From: Bradyrhizobium sp. CCBAU 051011
GTDB taxonomy: Bacteria; Pseudomonadota; Alphaproteobacteria; Rhizobiales; Xanthobacteraceae
Direction: 5' to 3'
Assembly (NCBI RefSeq): GCF_009930815.1
Contig: NZ_CP022222.1
Location: 1,344,501 to 1,408,500, forward strand
Length of the DNA stretch: 64,000 nt
Shown: in pieces, positions 38,503 through 47,923 of the stretch
Numbering within the stretch: position 1 is the stretch's first letter
Layout of the letters: each line of letters opens with the position of its first letter
Notes under the pieces: generated by a model
Seen by the model: only the letters and a program-made list of their open reading frames with translations
Told to the model about the DNA's origin: nothing
Database searches by the model: none
Translations under genes and position numbers: made by a program

Positions 38503-39363
38503 GTGTGCTTGATCCGACGTTCTAAGAAGGGAGTGCCGGCAGTGCTCGCAATTCAACCGGAGGTGCGCTTTGGGTTTGGCGAAAACTGGCTCGATTTCGT
38601 TCGTGACTTGGGCGATGAGCAAATCAAAGAAGCCGAGCATTCACTGCTTAAATTTTTGCGTTGTGACACGCTAAGAGGGCAAACTTTTCTCGACGTCGGT
38701 TCCGGTAGCGGACTGTTCTCGCTTGCCGCGCGGCGGCTGGGCGCGCGCGTGCATTCATTCGATTACGATCCGTCCTCAGTGCGATGCACGCAGGAACTCC
38801 GCGAGTACCATTTCGCCGAGGATCCGAACTGGAAAGTCGAGCGCGGCTCAATTCTCGACCGGGACTATGTGCGGCGCTTAGGCCAATTTGACATCGTATA
38901 TGCGTGGGGCGTCTTGCATCACAGTGGCGCGATGCGAGACGCAATAGCTAATGCCGCCTCGGCCGTTGCGCCAACCGGGCTATTCGCATCCGCGCTTTAC
39001 AGCCGCACGCGCCTGTGCAGGCTTTGGCGCGCTGAGAAACGCTGGTATGCCTCTGCGTCGGCCGAGGGGCAGAGGCGAGCGCGGGCGATTTATATCGGCC
39101 TCTTGTTTCGGCTGCGCTTCTTAGTCAGGGGCCGCGACTTTGCGGCCTATGTGGCAAATTACAACAAAAGCCGCGGCATGGATTTCAGTCATGACGTTCA
39201 CGACTGGTTGGGCGGCTATCCTTACGAGTCGATTTCATCGGACGAACTAGATGCGCTCATGAGGCGCCTAGGCTTTGCTTGCGTGCATCGCGCTGACACC
39301 CCGGTAGCGCTTGGGTTAGTTGGCTCCGGGTGCGCTGAATATCTTTACCGCCGATCGGACTAA
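38503..39363 (+). CDS. Class I SAM-dependent methyltransferase
   Basis: A methyltransferase of up to 286 residues. Motif I is FLDVGSGSGLFSLAA, the acidic end of strand 2 is HSFDYDPSSV, and motif IV with the following helix is FDIVYAWGVLHHSG. The C-terminal 100 residues carry several aromatic and basic residues (RSRG-like, HDWLGGYPYESIS), as in EPS-cluster methyltransferases that modify a sugar hydroxyl. The acceptor is unknown. The start is uncertain: GTG 38503, or GTG 38542 which has AAGAAGGGAG about eight bases ahead. It lies between the Wzz and flippase genes. Confidence 0.85.
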   Translation: MCLIRRSKKGVPAVLAIQPEVRFGFGENWLDFVRDLGDEQIKEAEHSLLKFLRCDTLRGQTFLDVGSGSGLFSLAARRLGARVHSFDYDPSSVRCTQELREYHFAEDPNWKVERGSILDRDYVRRLGQFDIVYAWGVLHHSGAMRDAIANAASAVAPTGLFASALYSRTRLCRLWRAEKRWYASASAEGQRRARAIYIGLLFRLRFLVRGRDFAAYVANYNKSRGMDFSHDVHDWLGGYPYESISSDELDALMRRLGFACVHRADTPVALGLVGSGCAEYLYRRSD

Positions 39364-39408
39364 GCGTTTTTGATCGGCTTGGAGCCTTTGACTTCGCCGA
39401 AGGAAGAA

Positions 39409-40950
39409 ATGACGCGCGTCGAGCAAACCGCCAAAGCTCTTCTTGTCACCGAAAGCCTGCTGGAAGAGACCGCACACAGGAGGCGCGCGCGCGGCATGAG
39501 ATCAGGGATTCGCCGCAAGGCAGTATTTCTCGCGGCTGCGGGGCTGCTCGACTATGTTCTGCAGTTGGCCGTACCTGTCGTCCTGGTCCGCCACCTGACC
39601 ACGCAGGAGTTCGGGGACTACCGCTTGGTGTGGCTGCTCGTCGAAACAGGGTTGATCCTCTTTCCCCTGTTCCTGCCGCAATCTCTATTCTATTTCCTAC
39701 CGCTCGCCGCTCCCGGAACCCGCCCAAAGCTGGTGGGCAACACGTTCGCAAGTCTCTTCGTGCTTGGGGGGCTCGCGATTCTGTTGCTCTTGGTATTGAT
39801 GCCAATCTTGCCGAGTTCGATTGCAGGTCTCGAGCGTCATTCGCCGCTCGTTCAGATTTTCGTCGGCACCTGGATATTGGCGTCGATTCTTGACCCCCTG
39901 CCGACGGCAGACGGAAAGGCGGAGTGGGGAGCCTGCGCAGCCATCGGGTTTGCGCTAGTCAGGACAGCGACATTGGCAATTACGGCGGTCGCGTTTAGCG
40001 ATCTCGGGTGGCTTCTGGTGGTAATGTGCGGCCTGGCCACGCTGAAGGTCGGGTTAGCCTTATTGTATGCCCTGTTTGTTGCGCGGGAACGGGGCCTCGG
40101 ATTCGACGGCCAGTTGGCCCGCATACAATTGAAGTATTCGCTGCCCTTTGCGATGGCCAGCGGTTTTTTCGCCTTGCGCGCGCAGGCCGGTCAATGGGTC
40201 GTGGCAGCGAGCTTTCCGAGCTCGGCCTTTGCACTTATCTCGATTGCAGCAATGGTCATGGCTGTCGGTTCGTTGGCCCGCCAGCCTGTGGGTAATGCGC
40301 TTCTGCCCAATATCAGCTCCCTGGTGGGCGAGGGCAACGTTGACGGCGCCCGCAAGCTGATATCGAAAGCGTATCTGCTGCTGGGATGCCTTCTGCTGCC
40401 AACCTTCGGGTTGGTGATAGCGACCGCGGATGAACTCGTGGAACTAATCTATACACGCGAGTATCTCGGGGCAGTGCCGCTCGTGCAGATTTATTCGTTG
40501 GGACAGATCGCAACTGTTTTCGGATCCAGCTGGCTGCTTTCGGCGTTTGGATTCGGCCGACTGGCCGCGACGATCGGCGCGATATCGCTTTTGGTCTCAA
40601 TTGCCTTGAGCATCATTGGTCTCCAGTTATTCGGCCTCGCCGGCGCGGTGGTGGGAACCATCGCGGGTCTCGTTGTTTGGGAATGGTGGGCGTTGATCAA
40701 GATCGCCAAGGCGCTCGGAACCAGCATCGCCAAATTGATACCGATGGATCAGACTTTGAAAGTCGCCTTTGTGGTTGCGGTCGGCGTGCTGGTCGCTCAC
40801 ATCGTCTCCTCCGAGCTGGACGCATCCGTTTTTCTGCGGCTCGTGGCAAAGTCTTCGGCTTTTATGACGACGTTGCTGCTTGGGTTCTTGCTCACGAAGG
40901 TCCATCACTCCGTGATATCTCTCGTTCGCGGCGCGAGTGAAGCGCCTTAG
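39409..40950 (+). CDS. Wzx-type polysaccharide flippase (MOP superfamily)
   Basis: A 513-residue protein with some 12-14 hydrophobic segments, starting with RKAVFLAAAGLLDYVLQLAV and the motif VVLVRHLTTQEFGDYRLVW, which is typical of the polysaccharide-biosynthesis branch of the MOP exporters. It should flip the lipid-linked repeat unit to the periplasmic face. ATG 39409 follows GAAGGAAGAA; an open frame runs 39 bases further up. Together with the Wzz-type and Wzy-type proteins it defines a Wzx/Wzy-dependent pathway. Confidence 0.88.
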   Translation: MTRVEQTAKALLVTESLLEETAHRRRARGMRSGIRRKAVFLAAAGLLDYVLQLAVPVVLVRHLTTQEFGDYRLVWLLVETGLILFPLFLPQSLFYFLPLAAPGTRPKLVGNTFASLFVLGGLAILLLLVLMPILPSSIAGLERHSPLVQIFVGTWILASILDPLPTADGKAEWGACAAIGFALVRTATLAITAVAFSDLGWLLVVMCGLATLKVGLALLYALFVARERGLGFDGQLARIQLKYSLPFAMASGFFALRAQAGQWVVAASFPSSAFALISIAAMVMAVGSLARQPVGNALLPNISSLVGEGNVDGARKLISKAYLLLGCLLLPTFGLVIATADELVELIYTREYLGAVPLVQIYSLGQIATVFGSSWLLSAFGFGRLAATIGAISLLVSIALSIIGLQLFGLAGAVVGTIAGLVVWEWWALIKIAKALGTSIAKLIPMDQTLKVAFVVAVGVLVAHIVSSELDASVFLRLVAKSSAFMTTLLLGFLLTKVHHSVISLVRGASEAP

Positions 40951-41526
40951 GAACGCACGAGATACGCAATGCGATCGCCTCCTACTTTCAGGGCAAGAAC
41001 CACCTCGCCCTACTGACGAGCGCCCTCGCCAGAAGGAGAAACGCAAAGCTCCTCTGCGCCACATTGGCGGCATCGGCTGACAGGCACGATCCTCGATGCG
41101 ACAATTCTGCGCTGGGTCGAGACCGGCTGGTTTCGCCAGACAACCGTCGTGGCGCGAGATCTGCGGCGCCCATGGCGGCCCTCGACGCCGGCGACAGTTC
41201 TTCGATCGCGTAGATCGACTGCATTCCCAGCGGACTCAGCTTGGCCGCACGCTCGTGTTCCTTGGCGAACACGCGACTCGGCACGAGCTGCAGGGCCGTT
41301 CGGCGGAGAGCTGCTTCCCTCGCTCGGCGATGTAAAGGTCTGCATGCCGATTGACTTTCCGGCTTAGCGCTTAGCCATTCCGCGATCTGCTGGTCTTGGC
41401 CTCTACCGTGATCGAGAATGGGTAACCCGAAAGGGTCAAGCCGCGGACCGGTTCAAAATACTATGCTGCCCTATGAATTTGGGTGCCATGCGGTGACGTC
41501 CTCTCATTAGGGAGCTCTTTTCAAGC
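40951..41526. other. Intergenic region, no recognisable gene
   Basis: About 575 bases between flippase and amidotransferase genes. Open frames of 60-110 codons exist on both strands, but none shows a family I recognise or a proper ribosome site. It may be a decayed gene or insertion scar. Confidence 0.35.
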
Positions 41527-43509
41527 ATGTGCGGAATTTCCGGTATTTGGGAGCGTAGTGGTTGCAGCCGGCAAGATCTGAAACGGCGGGCGTCTGCAAT
41601 GACGCAGACCTTGAGCCACCGTGGGCCGGACGACAGCGGAGTTTGGTTAAGCGAGCAAGCCAGCATTGCCTTCGGGCAGCGTCGCCTGGCAATTATCGAC
41701 TTGTCCCCATTGGGACATCAACCAATGGTCTCGGCCAACGGCCAATATGCCATTACGTTCAACGGTGAAATATATAATTTCCGAGAACTGAGGGCCGAAC
41801 TGGAGCGTTGCGGAGTTCGGTTTCGTGGGCATTCAGATACAGAAGTTATTGTCGAAGGATTCGCCCAATGGGGCGTCAAGTCGACCATCGCCCGCTTGAA
41901 TGGGATGTTCGCAATTGCAGCGTGGGACGCCGCAGAACGTCAACTATTCCTGGCTCGTGATCGAATGGGCGAAAAGCCGCTTTATTGGGCGGTTTTCGAT
42001 GGACTAGTTTTGTTCGGATCAGAATTGAAGGCGCTGCGCGCTCATCCCGGTTGGAAGCCAAGTCTCAATCGTGGAGCGATCGCCGCCTTTCTTCGGCATG
42101 GTTATGTGCCGGGTCCATTCACGATCTACGAGGATGTCTACAAACTACCGCCCGCCGGGTTCGTCAAAATTGCGAGCGGCGGCGGCATCGAAGTGGGCAT
42201 GTACTGGGACCTGGCCGGTGTTGTTTCACAGGGGCAACGCAACACGCTTCGAGCCGACGAAGAGGGACTGGTCGATGAGCTCGAGGCGTTGCTACATGAT
42301 GCAGTATCGCGCCGTATGATATCGGATGTTCCGCTTGGCGCCTTTCTGTCGGGCGGCTATGACTCGTCTACTGTCGTGGCATTGATGCAGAAAGCTTCTC
42401 AGAGACCAGTCAAGACGTTTACCATCAGCTTTGAGAACCCGGCATTCGACGAAGCGAAACATGCTGAGGCAGTCGCGCGACATCTTGAGACCGACCATAC
42501 AACGTTTCCCGTTAGCGGCGCTGACGCTCTCGATGTGGTGCCGAAGTTGGCCGAGATGTATGACGAGCCATTCGCCGACTCCTCCCAGATCCCGACCCAT
42601 ATTGTTTCCGCGTTGACGCGAAAACGCGTCACGGTGGCTCTGTCAGGAGACGGTGGGGACGAATTGTTTTCCGGGTACGACCGGTATCAATGGACGGAGA
42701 ACCTTTGGCGACCGAGTGCGAAAATGCCGCTTGCGCTCCGCCGCCTCGTGTCTGCAAGCATTCGCGCTGTGCCGCCTAGCACTTACAACAGCATCGCGCG
42801 CTATGTACCACACTTTCGGCGCGTGCCACGTGTTGGCCAAAAGGCCCACCGGCTGGCGCAAATCCTCTCGGAGTCATCGATCGATTCCATGTACTATCAC
42901 GCGATCTCGTACCACCAAGACCCAGCGGCTCTTGTGAAGGGCTCACAAGAGGTAAGGACGGTCTGCTGGGATCAAGACCTCAAGGTCTTCTTGCCCGATC
43001 CGGTGGACCGGATGCGCTACCTGGACATGTGCACGTACTTGCCCGATGACATCCTGACTAAGGTTGATCGAGCCTCCATGGCTGTCGCTCTTGAAGTGCG
43101 TGTTCCGTTCCTCGACCATCGCGTGGTTGAATGGGTCTGGAGGCTGCCGACATTTCAGAACGCGCGCGCCCCACGCCCCAAACACTTGCTCCGGCGGGTT
43201 CTTGCCCGCCATGTGCCCGATCGTTTGGTCGAGCGCCCGAAAATGGGGTTCGGAGTTCCGCTCCCAAACTGGTTGCGCGGTCCGTTACGGAATTGGGCCG
43301 AGGACCTGATGAACGAAGCTGGCCTGAGCGCTGGTGACATTTTTGACGTCGAGGCCGTTCGCTCGCTCTGGGAGGAATTCTTAAACGGAGATAATGCGAG
43401 CTATTACCTCATCTGGCATATTCTAATGTTTCAGGCGTGGCATCGGCAGTGGCGGTACGCATCAGTGGCGGACACCGAAACAAGACGCTTGGCATCCCTT
43501 TTGAATTAA
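41527..43509 (+). CDS. asnB: Asparagine-synthetase-like amidotransferase (glutamine-hydrolysing)
   Basis: A 660-residue two-domain enzyme. The N-terminal Ntn glutaminase keeps the nucleophile Cys2 (MCGISGIWER), LSHRGPDDSG and FNGEIYNF. The synthetase domain has the PP-loop SGGYDSS at 275-281 and the later SGDGGDELFSGYDRY. It would use glutamine nitrogen and ATP to form an amide. It may simply make asparagine, but AsnB homologues in polysaccharide clusters are often thought to amidate uronic acids, and a second homologue lies at 60.8-62.6 kb, so a role on sugars is plausible. Ribosome site: GGGAGC about 12 bases before ATG. Confidence 0.9.
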   Translation: MCGISGIWERSGCSRQDLKRRASAMTQTLSHRGPDDSGVWLSEQASIAFGQRRLAIIDLSPLGHQPMVSANGQYAITFNGEIYNFRELRAELERCGVRFRGHSDTEVIVEGFAQWGVKSTIARLNGMFAIAAWDAAERQLFLARDRMGEKPLYWAVFDGLVLFGSELKALRAHPGWKPSLNRGAIAAFLRHGYVPGPFTIYEDVYKLPPAGFVKIASGGGIEVGMYWDLAGVVSQGQRNTLRADEEGLVDELEALLHDAVSRRMISDVPLGAFLSGGYDSSTVVALMQKASQRPVKTFTISFENPAFDEAKHAEAVARHLETDHTTFPVSGADALDVVPKLAEMYDEPFADSSQIPTHIVSALTRKRVTVALSGDGGDELFSGYDRYQWTENLWRPSAKMPLALRRLVSASIRAVPPSTYNSIARYVPHFRRVPRVGQKAHRLAQILSESSIDSMYYHAISYHQDPAALVKGSQEVRTVCWDQDLKVFLPDPVDRMRYLDMCTYLPDDILTKVDRASMAVALEVRVPFLDHRVVEWVWRLPTFQNARAPRPKHLLRRVLARHVPDRLVERPKMGFGVPLPNWLRGPLRNWAEDLMNEAGLSAGDIFDVEAVRSLWEEFLNGDNASYYLIWHILMFQAWHRQWRYASVADTETRRLASLLN

Positions 43510-43713
43510 AGATATGGCGATGACACCTTTGTCGTTCTTGCCGGATTCCAGCAGCGCGTGCGACCTTACACGAGCGCTCTCGACATTGGCGTCGTCTGTA
43601 GTCTCTAGGCAGCCCTGCTGCTGCATTGGAAATGATGGCAATGGGTCTGGCAGTCGTTGTCAGCGACGTCGACTGTGCTTCCGAAATGGTACTTCCTAAG
43701 CTCGGGGTGTCAG

Positions 43714-44865
43714 GTGCGAATTCTCTCGATAGATTTTTCCATTCCCTATCTATTGAAGGATGACAACTATCCGATCGGCGGCTGGACCGTCCAACTTTCA
43801 ATATGGCTTCGCGCGCTTGAAAACGCTGGTCACGAAGCCGCTCTTCTTACCTGGAAGGGTGCTTTGGCCCATGTCGGTTCGGGCCAGCAAATCAAGCTTA
43901 TCGAAACCTATGATCCGGCGCAGGGCGTGCGGGTTGCGAGGTGGTTTTACTCATACATTCCCAAGGTGTTGGCGGCCGCCCGCGCCTATCGTCCCGATAT
44001 CATCATCCAGGGCGCACGTGGGGCGGGCACTGCCATCATGGCTTTCGTCGCCGGCCAACTAAGGATTCCGTTCGTTCACCGCGTTGTAAGCGACGCAGAC
44101 GTCGATGAACGATACAAGATCGGGCTTCGATATTATGAATGGTTACCCTATTCTTGGGCTCGGCATCGAACAGCCGCTTTTCTCTGTCAAAATGAGTATC
44201 AACGCGAAAAATTGGCAGCGCTTTTTCCGGGCACGCCTATTCACATCATTCATAATGCCATTGTCGTAGCAGAGGACGCGGCCGCTCCTTTGCCGCGCGC
44301 AGCACGCAGATATGTCGCCTGGCTTGGTGTCTTCCGCGATGGAAAGAACTTGCCATTGCTGTTTCGAATCGCCCAGGAACTTCCGGCCGTCAAATTCCGC
44401 GTGGCAGGGATGCCAGACCGAAATGTTGACCAAGCGACGCTGGACGCCGTGAATGGCCTGCGCCATCTGCCAAACGTGGAACTGGTTGGCGGTGTCCGGC
44501 GGGCAGACGTTCAACAATTTCTATCAGAAGCGACGATGCTTCTTTGCACATCGGATGTCGAGGGCTTCTCGAACACGTATCTGGAGGCCCTGGCCACCGG
44601 CACCCCTGTTGTAACTCGGCGACCTGTCGACCCGGATCTGATCGTTCTGCGCCATGCCCTTGGTGCATCGGCTGAAGACGAGTCGGCGCTTGCCAAATCC
44701 GTGCGCGCAGTTTGGGACATGGACGCGAACGAATACAACGCAGTCGCGACGCGATGTCAGATCTATGTCAAGGCCAATCATTCGCCGACGGCAAAAGCTC
44801 GCGAGTTAATTGCGGCTTTGACGCCTCTTATGGCCAAGTCAAAATACCCAGGGCAATCACTTTGA
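43714..44865 (+). CDS. Glycosyltransferase family 4
   Basis: A 383-residue GT-B fold glycosyltransferase. The N-terminal half begins MRILSIDFSIPYLLKDDNYP with the glycine-rich GGWTVQLSIWLRALE; the C-terminal half has YVAWLGVFRDGKNLPLLFRI, the nucleotide-sugar part PNVELVGG, and the EX7E-like region CTSDVEGFSNTYLEALATGT, which holds the second-domain catalytic/binding glutamates. It transfers one sugar from a nucleotide donor to the growing lipid-linked unit. Donor and linkage are unknown. GTG 43714 has GGGGTG nine bases ahead; the open frame extends 57 bases further. It lies between the amidotransferase and polymerase genes. Confidence 0.87.
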   Translation: MRILSIDFSIPYLLKDDNYPIGGWTVQLSIWLRALENAGHEAALLTWKGALAHVGSGQQIKLIETYDPAQGVRVARWFYSYIPKVLAAARAYRPDIIIQGARGAGTAIMAFVAGQLRIPFVHRVVSDADVDERYKIGLRYYEWLPYSWARHRTAAFLCQNEYQREKLAALFPGTPIHIIHNAIVVAEDAAAPLPRAARRYVAWLGVFRDGKNLPLLFRIAQELPAVKFRVAGMPDRNVDQATLDAVNGLRHLPNVELVGGVRRADVQQFLSEATMLLCTSDVEGFSNTYLEALATGTPVVTRRPVDPDLIVLRHALGASAEDESALAKSVRAVWDMDANEYNAVATRCQIYVKANHSPTAKARELIAALTPLMAKSKYPGQSL

Positions 44866-44960
44866 ATTGGTCCCACACGAGGTACTCGCGTCAACATAGA
44901 GTTTCCACGCGGCGACCTGACCAGATGCGAGTAAGTTTAATGGACGGTTAGAGTAGGTCG

Positions 44961-46358
44961 ATGAGTACATCTTTGAGCGATAGCGCCCGAGCGCCTTATC
45001 ATTTCGCGTTGCCAGATTCAGTCGCGCGAGCTGGAACCTTTTTCTTTCTGTTGTTCCTTTTCATGTGGCCCTTCCATCGCACACCATTTCTGACAGACAA
45101 TTTGTTCGGCATCCAAGGGCTCAAACCCTTCAACTTATTATCAGCAATAGTCTTGGCTTATCTGGTGTTCGGCACTGCGACCCTACACGCGACCGACAAG
45201 ATCGAACGGACATCCATAAGAATTTTTCTCCTGTACTTCGTAACTCTTGCTATCGCCCTCATTCGATCAGTTCCAAACGCGCCCCTTTTGCATAGTCGCT
45301 TCCCTGATTCATTTCCCGAGTCCTACTTTGACTTTGCACTATCGGCTTGCATTGTGCCGATCTTTTACACTCTATCCTTCCTGTTTATCCTTAAGCGTAT
45401 GCGCTCCTTTCAGGAGTTCGAGAGGATCACGACGGTGATCTGCCTTTCGATACTATTGCTATCGATCGCTTTCGTCGCGCTGGTCCTGATGAATCCGTCC
45501 GTTCTGCTTTCAGGTGACCAGATCGGAATGGCCGAGCGAGTTACAGCTAGCCGGAACGAAATGGCCGAGTTGTGCCGAACGTATCTTGGAGCCCATTACA
45601 ATCCGATTGGAAGCATATACATTTCTACGGTACCCTTGTTGCTCTATCGAGCTCTTACGCGCGGCGGTCTCTGGATCGCACCCGTGTGTCTATCGCTTCT
45701 GGCGGTTCTTCTCCTCGGGTCACGAAACGCGCTTGTTACAGTAGCAGTTTCATGTTCCCTATTTCTGATCCTGAGGCGCAGCTTTGTCATTCTAGTTCTT
45801 GGTGCTGCGGCGGCTGGCGTCATAGCGTTCCTGAAGATCGGATCAACCGTTAACGCGCTGCTTTCGGTGGGGTTTGGTAGCGGTTCCGACTTCTCGGCCG
45901 ATGCCTTGCTGACGGGCCGTGTTGATTACGTTTGGATTCCGCTGCTAAGTGAATGGACGAGCAATATCGGCCTGTTCCTGTTTGGTGCTGGTCGCTACGG
46001 AATGGGGACGAGCCAACTTTGGGACACAGGAACCCTGTATCAGGCCAACACAGCGCATAACGCAATTGTCAGCTTCTTTCTTGATTGCGGGGCAATTTTA
46101 ACCGCTGTGCTTCTAATTTTCCTTCTCGTCGGAACAGCTACCGCCTGGCGAGTTGGGCGAAGGTTGAATAGTGACCTATATTGGGCTCTGTTCGCGTGCA
46201 TCTTTGGTTGTGGAATTAGTATGGCGACGCAGATTGACATCTTTCCAACAATTGAAAACATGTATGCATTTCCGATCATTGCGATGATGATAAACTTGGC
46301 GCGGTTGCGCTATCGGGATGCCTATCGCAGTCGATCCAGTTCCGACAAAATGGTCTGA
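44961..46358 (+). CDS. Wzy/O-antigen-ligase-type polysaccharide polymerase
   Basis: A 465-residue protein with about 10-12 membrane helices. It begins with a helix FFFLLFLFMWPFHRTPF and has the large periplasmic loop expected between later helices (VTASRNEMAELCRTYLGAHY and, further on, LFLFGAGRYGMGTS with NTAHNAIVSFFLDCG), which resembles the O-antigen ligase/Wzy family loop with its histidine (AHN). It would join repeat units in the periplasm. Its overall sequence is poorly conserved, as in all Wzy proteins, so topology and the short motif carry the call. The ribosome site is weak. Confidence 0.85.
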   Translation: MSTSLSDSARAPYHFALPDSVARAGTFFFLLFLFMWPFHRTPFLTDNLFGIQGLKPFNLLSAIVLAYLVFGTATLHATDKIERTSIRIFLLYFVTLAIALIRSVPNAPLLHSRFPDSFPESYFDFALSACIVPIFYTLSFLFILKRMRSFQEFERITTVICLSILLLSIAFVALVLMNPSVLLSGDQIGMAERVTASRNEMAELCRTYLGAHYNPIGSIYISTVPLLLYRALTRGGLWIAPVCLSLLAVLLLGSRNALVTVAVSCSLFLILRRSFVILVLGAAAAGVIAFLKIGSTVNALLSVGFGSGSDFSADALLTGRVDYVWIPLLSEWTSNIGLFLFGAGRYGMGTSQLWDTGTLYQANTAHNAIVSFFLDCGAILTAVLLIFLLVGTATAWRVGRRLNSDLYWALFACIFGCGISMATQIDIFPTIENMYAFPIIAMMINLARLRYRDAYRSRSSSDKMV

Positions 46359-46437
46359 CGTGAACTCGAAGACGTCTCAAAAGTGAAGAGATCGATTGCG
46401 AAGTAAGCGTGTGGATCGCAAGGCTCCGGTCGAGCTT

Positions 46438-46580
46438 TCAATTGCCCACAAGTTCTCCTTCGACGATGGCACCCAGCGCGATATCGGTGAGGCGCGACAG
46501 CCCGCGCCACTTACGGTATTGCCGGGCGGCGGATCGCTGGCGCGGGCGAGATAACCGCCGAGCCGGGGTAAGCGTGTAGG
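46438..46580 (-). pseudogene. IS4-family transposase C-terminal remnant
   Basis: Read leftwards, the stretch gives TLT then, one frame over, LGGYLARASDPPPGNTV, then again in the first frame WRGLSRLTDIALGA and ending GELVGN before TGA. I recall this tail from rhizobial IS4-type transposases. At least one frameshift lies between the two pieces and nothing recognisable remains of the catalytic core. Confidence 0.45.
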
Positions 46581-46989
46581 TCACCCGACTTAGCGGATGG
46601 TGTTCGATTGTCAGAGAATCTCCTGGTGATTTGTTCGCAGGCGTTCATGTGAGCGAACATATGTCTGAGGGCAGCGTCGTTCGACGTGCGGTAGACAGCT
46701 GTGGCATCGTCGCCCCCGTCGAAAGGCGCGAGCGGATCGCCGCGCTGGTCGGCGGCGAGCAGTTTGGGCTCCAGTCGTCGAGGAGATTGACGCGCTCCAG
46801 CGCGGGGTAATCCGAAAGAGCCGGCACTTGACGCGAATTTGACGGTAAGGCACGTGCGTATAACCATTACCCTGCACCCTCTACACACCGTTGCCCAGAT
46901 CACCGGGGGCTGAACGCCCCTGCTGAGGTGCGCCGCATCGGAGGGGTCGGCCGGACGGGAAGCCAGCCTGCCCCAAGGGAGCCAAGTCG
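46581..46989. other. Intergenic region, no recognisable gene
   Basis: About 400 bases between the transposase remnant and the methyltransferase. A leftward open frame here (46511-47020) has no start signal or family match and overlaps the next gene. Probably decayed mobile DNA plus the downstream promoter. Confidence 0.35.
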
Positions 46990-47778
46990 ATGAAAGCACG
47001 AACTCGGATTCCGCTGACAAACGGTTGGGATCACACGATGGAGGTGATGTCCCGCGAGATTCGCTCGATCAAGGATCCTGGCAAGGTTCTTGAGATCCTC
47101 GAAGCTGGTTGCGGCCGGAAGTGGGACCTTGACATCGGCGATGGCGGCTATGTGTTGACCGGCATCGATCTCGACCCCGAAGCCCTTCGCATCCGGCGTG
47201 ACCAAAAGAAGGATCTCCACGAATGCATCGTCGGAGATCTGCGCACGGCCGATTTCGGTCAGCGGACCTTCGACGTCATCTTCAACTCCTACGTTCTGGA
47301 ACACGTGCCGGGGGCGCAGCAGGTCCTGGAGAACTTCAACAAATGGGTGAGGCCGGGCGGGCTGATCATCATCATGATCCCCGACCCCTATTCGGCGCAC
47401 GGCTTCACCGCCAGGATGACGCCACACTGGTTTCACGTGCTCTTCTATCGCCTGATCCTCGGATGGAAGAACGCCGGCAAGCCAGGCTACGGCCCCTACA
47501 AGGTCACCTACGACCAGGTGGTGTCGCGCGAGGGCATTCGGGCGTTCTGCGGAGAAAACGGACTGGTCCTGGCCGCCGAATACGGGGTGCCTGGCAGCCA
47601 AGGCCTGATCAACAACAGCCTCAAGCAGAAGCTGGTGGAAGCCTACAAGAAGACGCTTCAGGTCCTGTCCCTCGGCCGCCTGAGCGCCGATTACAACGAC
47701 ATCATCTTTATCATCCGCAAACCGGCTCTCCCCGCGAGGGCGGACCTGCGGGCAAGCGCCGCCACGTCTCTAGCGTGA
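46990..47778 (+). CDS. Class I SAM-dependent methyltransferase
   Basis: A 262-residue methyltransferase. Motif I is ILEAGCGRKWDLD, the acidic end of strand 2 is LTGIDLDPEALRI, and motif IV is FDVIFNSYVLEHVPGA; VRPGGLIIIMIPDP is the usual strand 5 region. The C-terminal section (HWFHVLFYRLILGWKNAGKP) has a hydrophobic patch that could bind a lipid-linked substrate. It resembles methyltransferases of EPS loci; the acceptor group is unknown. AGGGAGCC lies about eight bases before ATG. It stands alone between a transposase remnant and the convergent epimerase gene, and its GC content looks higher than that of the genes just to the left. Confidence 0.85.
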   Translation: MKARTRIPLTNGWDHTMEVMSREIRSIKDPGKVLEILEAGCGRKWDLDIGDGGYVLTGIDLDPEALRIRRDQKKDLHECIVGDLRTADFGQRTFDVIFNSYVLEHVPGAQQVLENFNKWVRPGGLIIIMIPDPYSAHGFTARMTPHWFHVLFYRLILGWKNAGKPGYGPYKVTYDQVVSREGIRAFCGENGLVLAAEYGVPGSQGLINNSLKQKLVEAYKKTLQVLSLGRLSADYNDIIFIIRKPALPARADLRASAATSLA

Positions 47779-47923
47779 GGCCAGTCTTGCGTGGAAAGGC
47801 CCGCAGCAGCGTCCGAAGGCCGGTCCCGCTTTCCGACGCCATACGGGTCGGGCTGTCCGCCTTGCCGGGAGAATCCTGCAGCCGATGCTCCGCCAGCTCG
47901 GGCTCGCGCGTCGGTGGACGGCC

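Noticed and set aside
46511..47020. A 169-codon leftward open frame near the methyltransferase
   Set aside because: Runs through a frameshifted transposase tail and the start of a good methyltransferase gene; no start signal.
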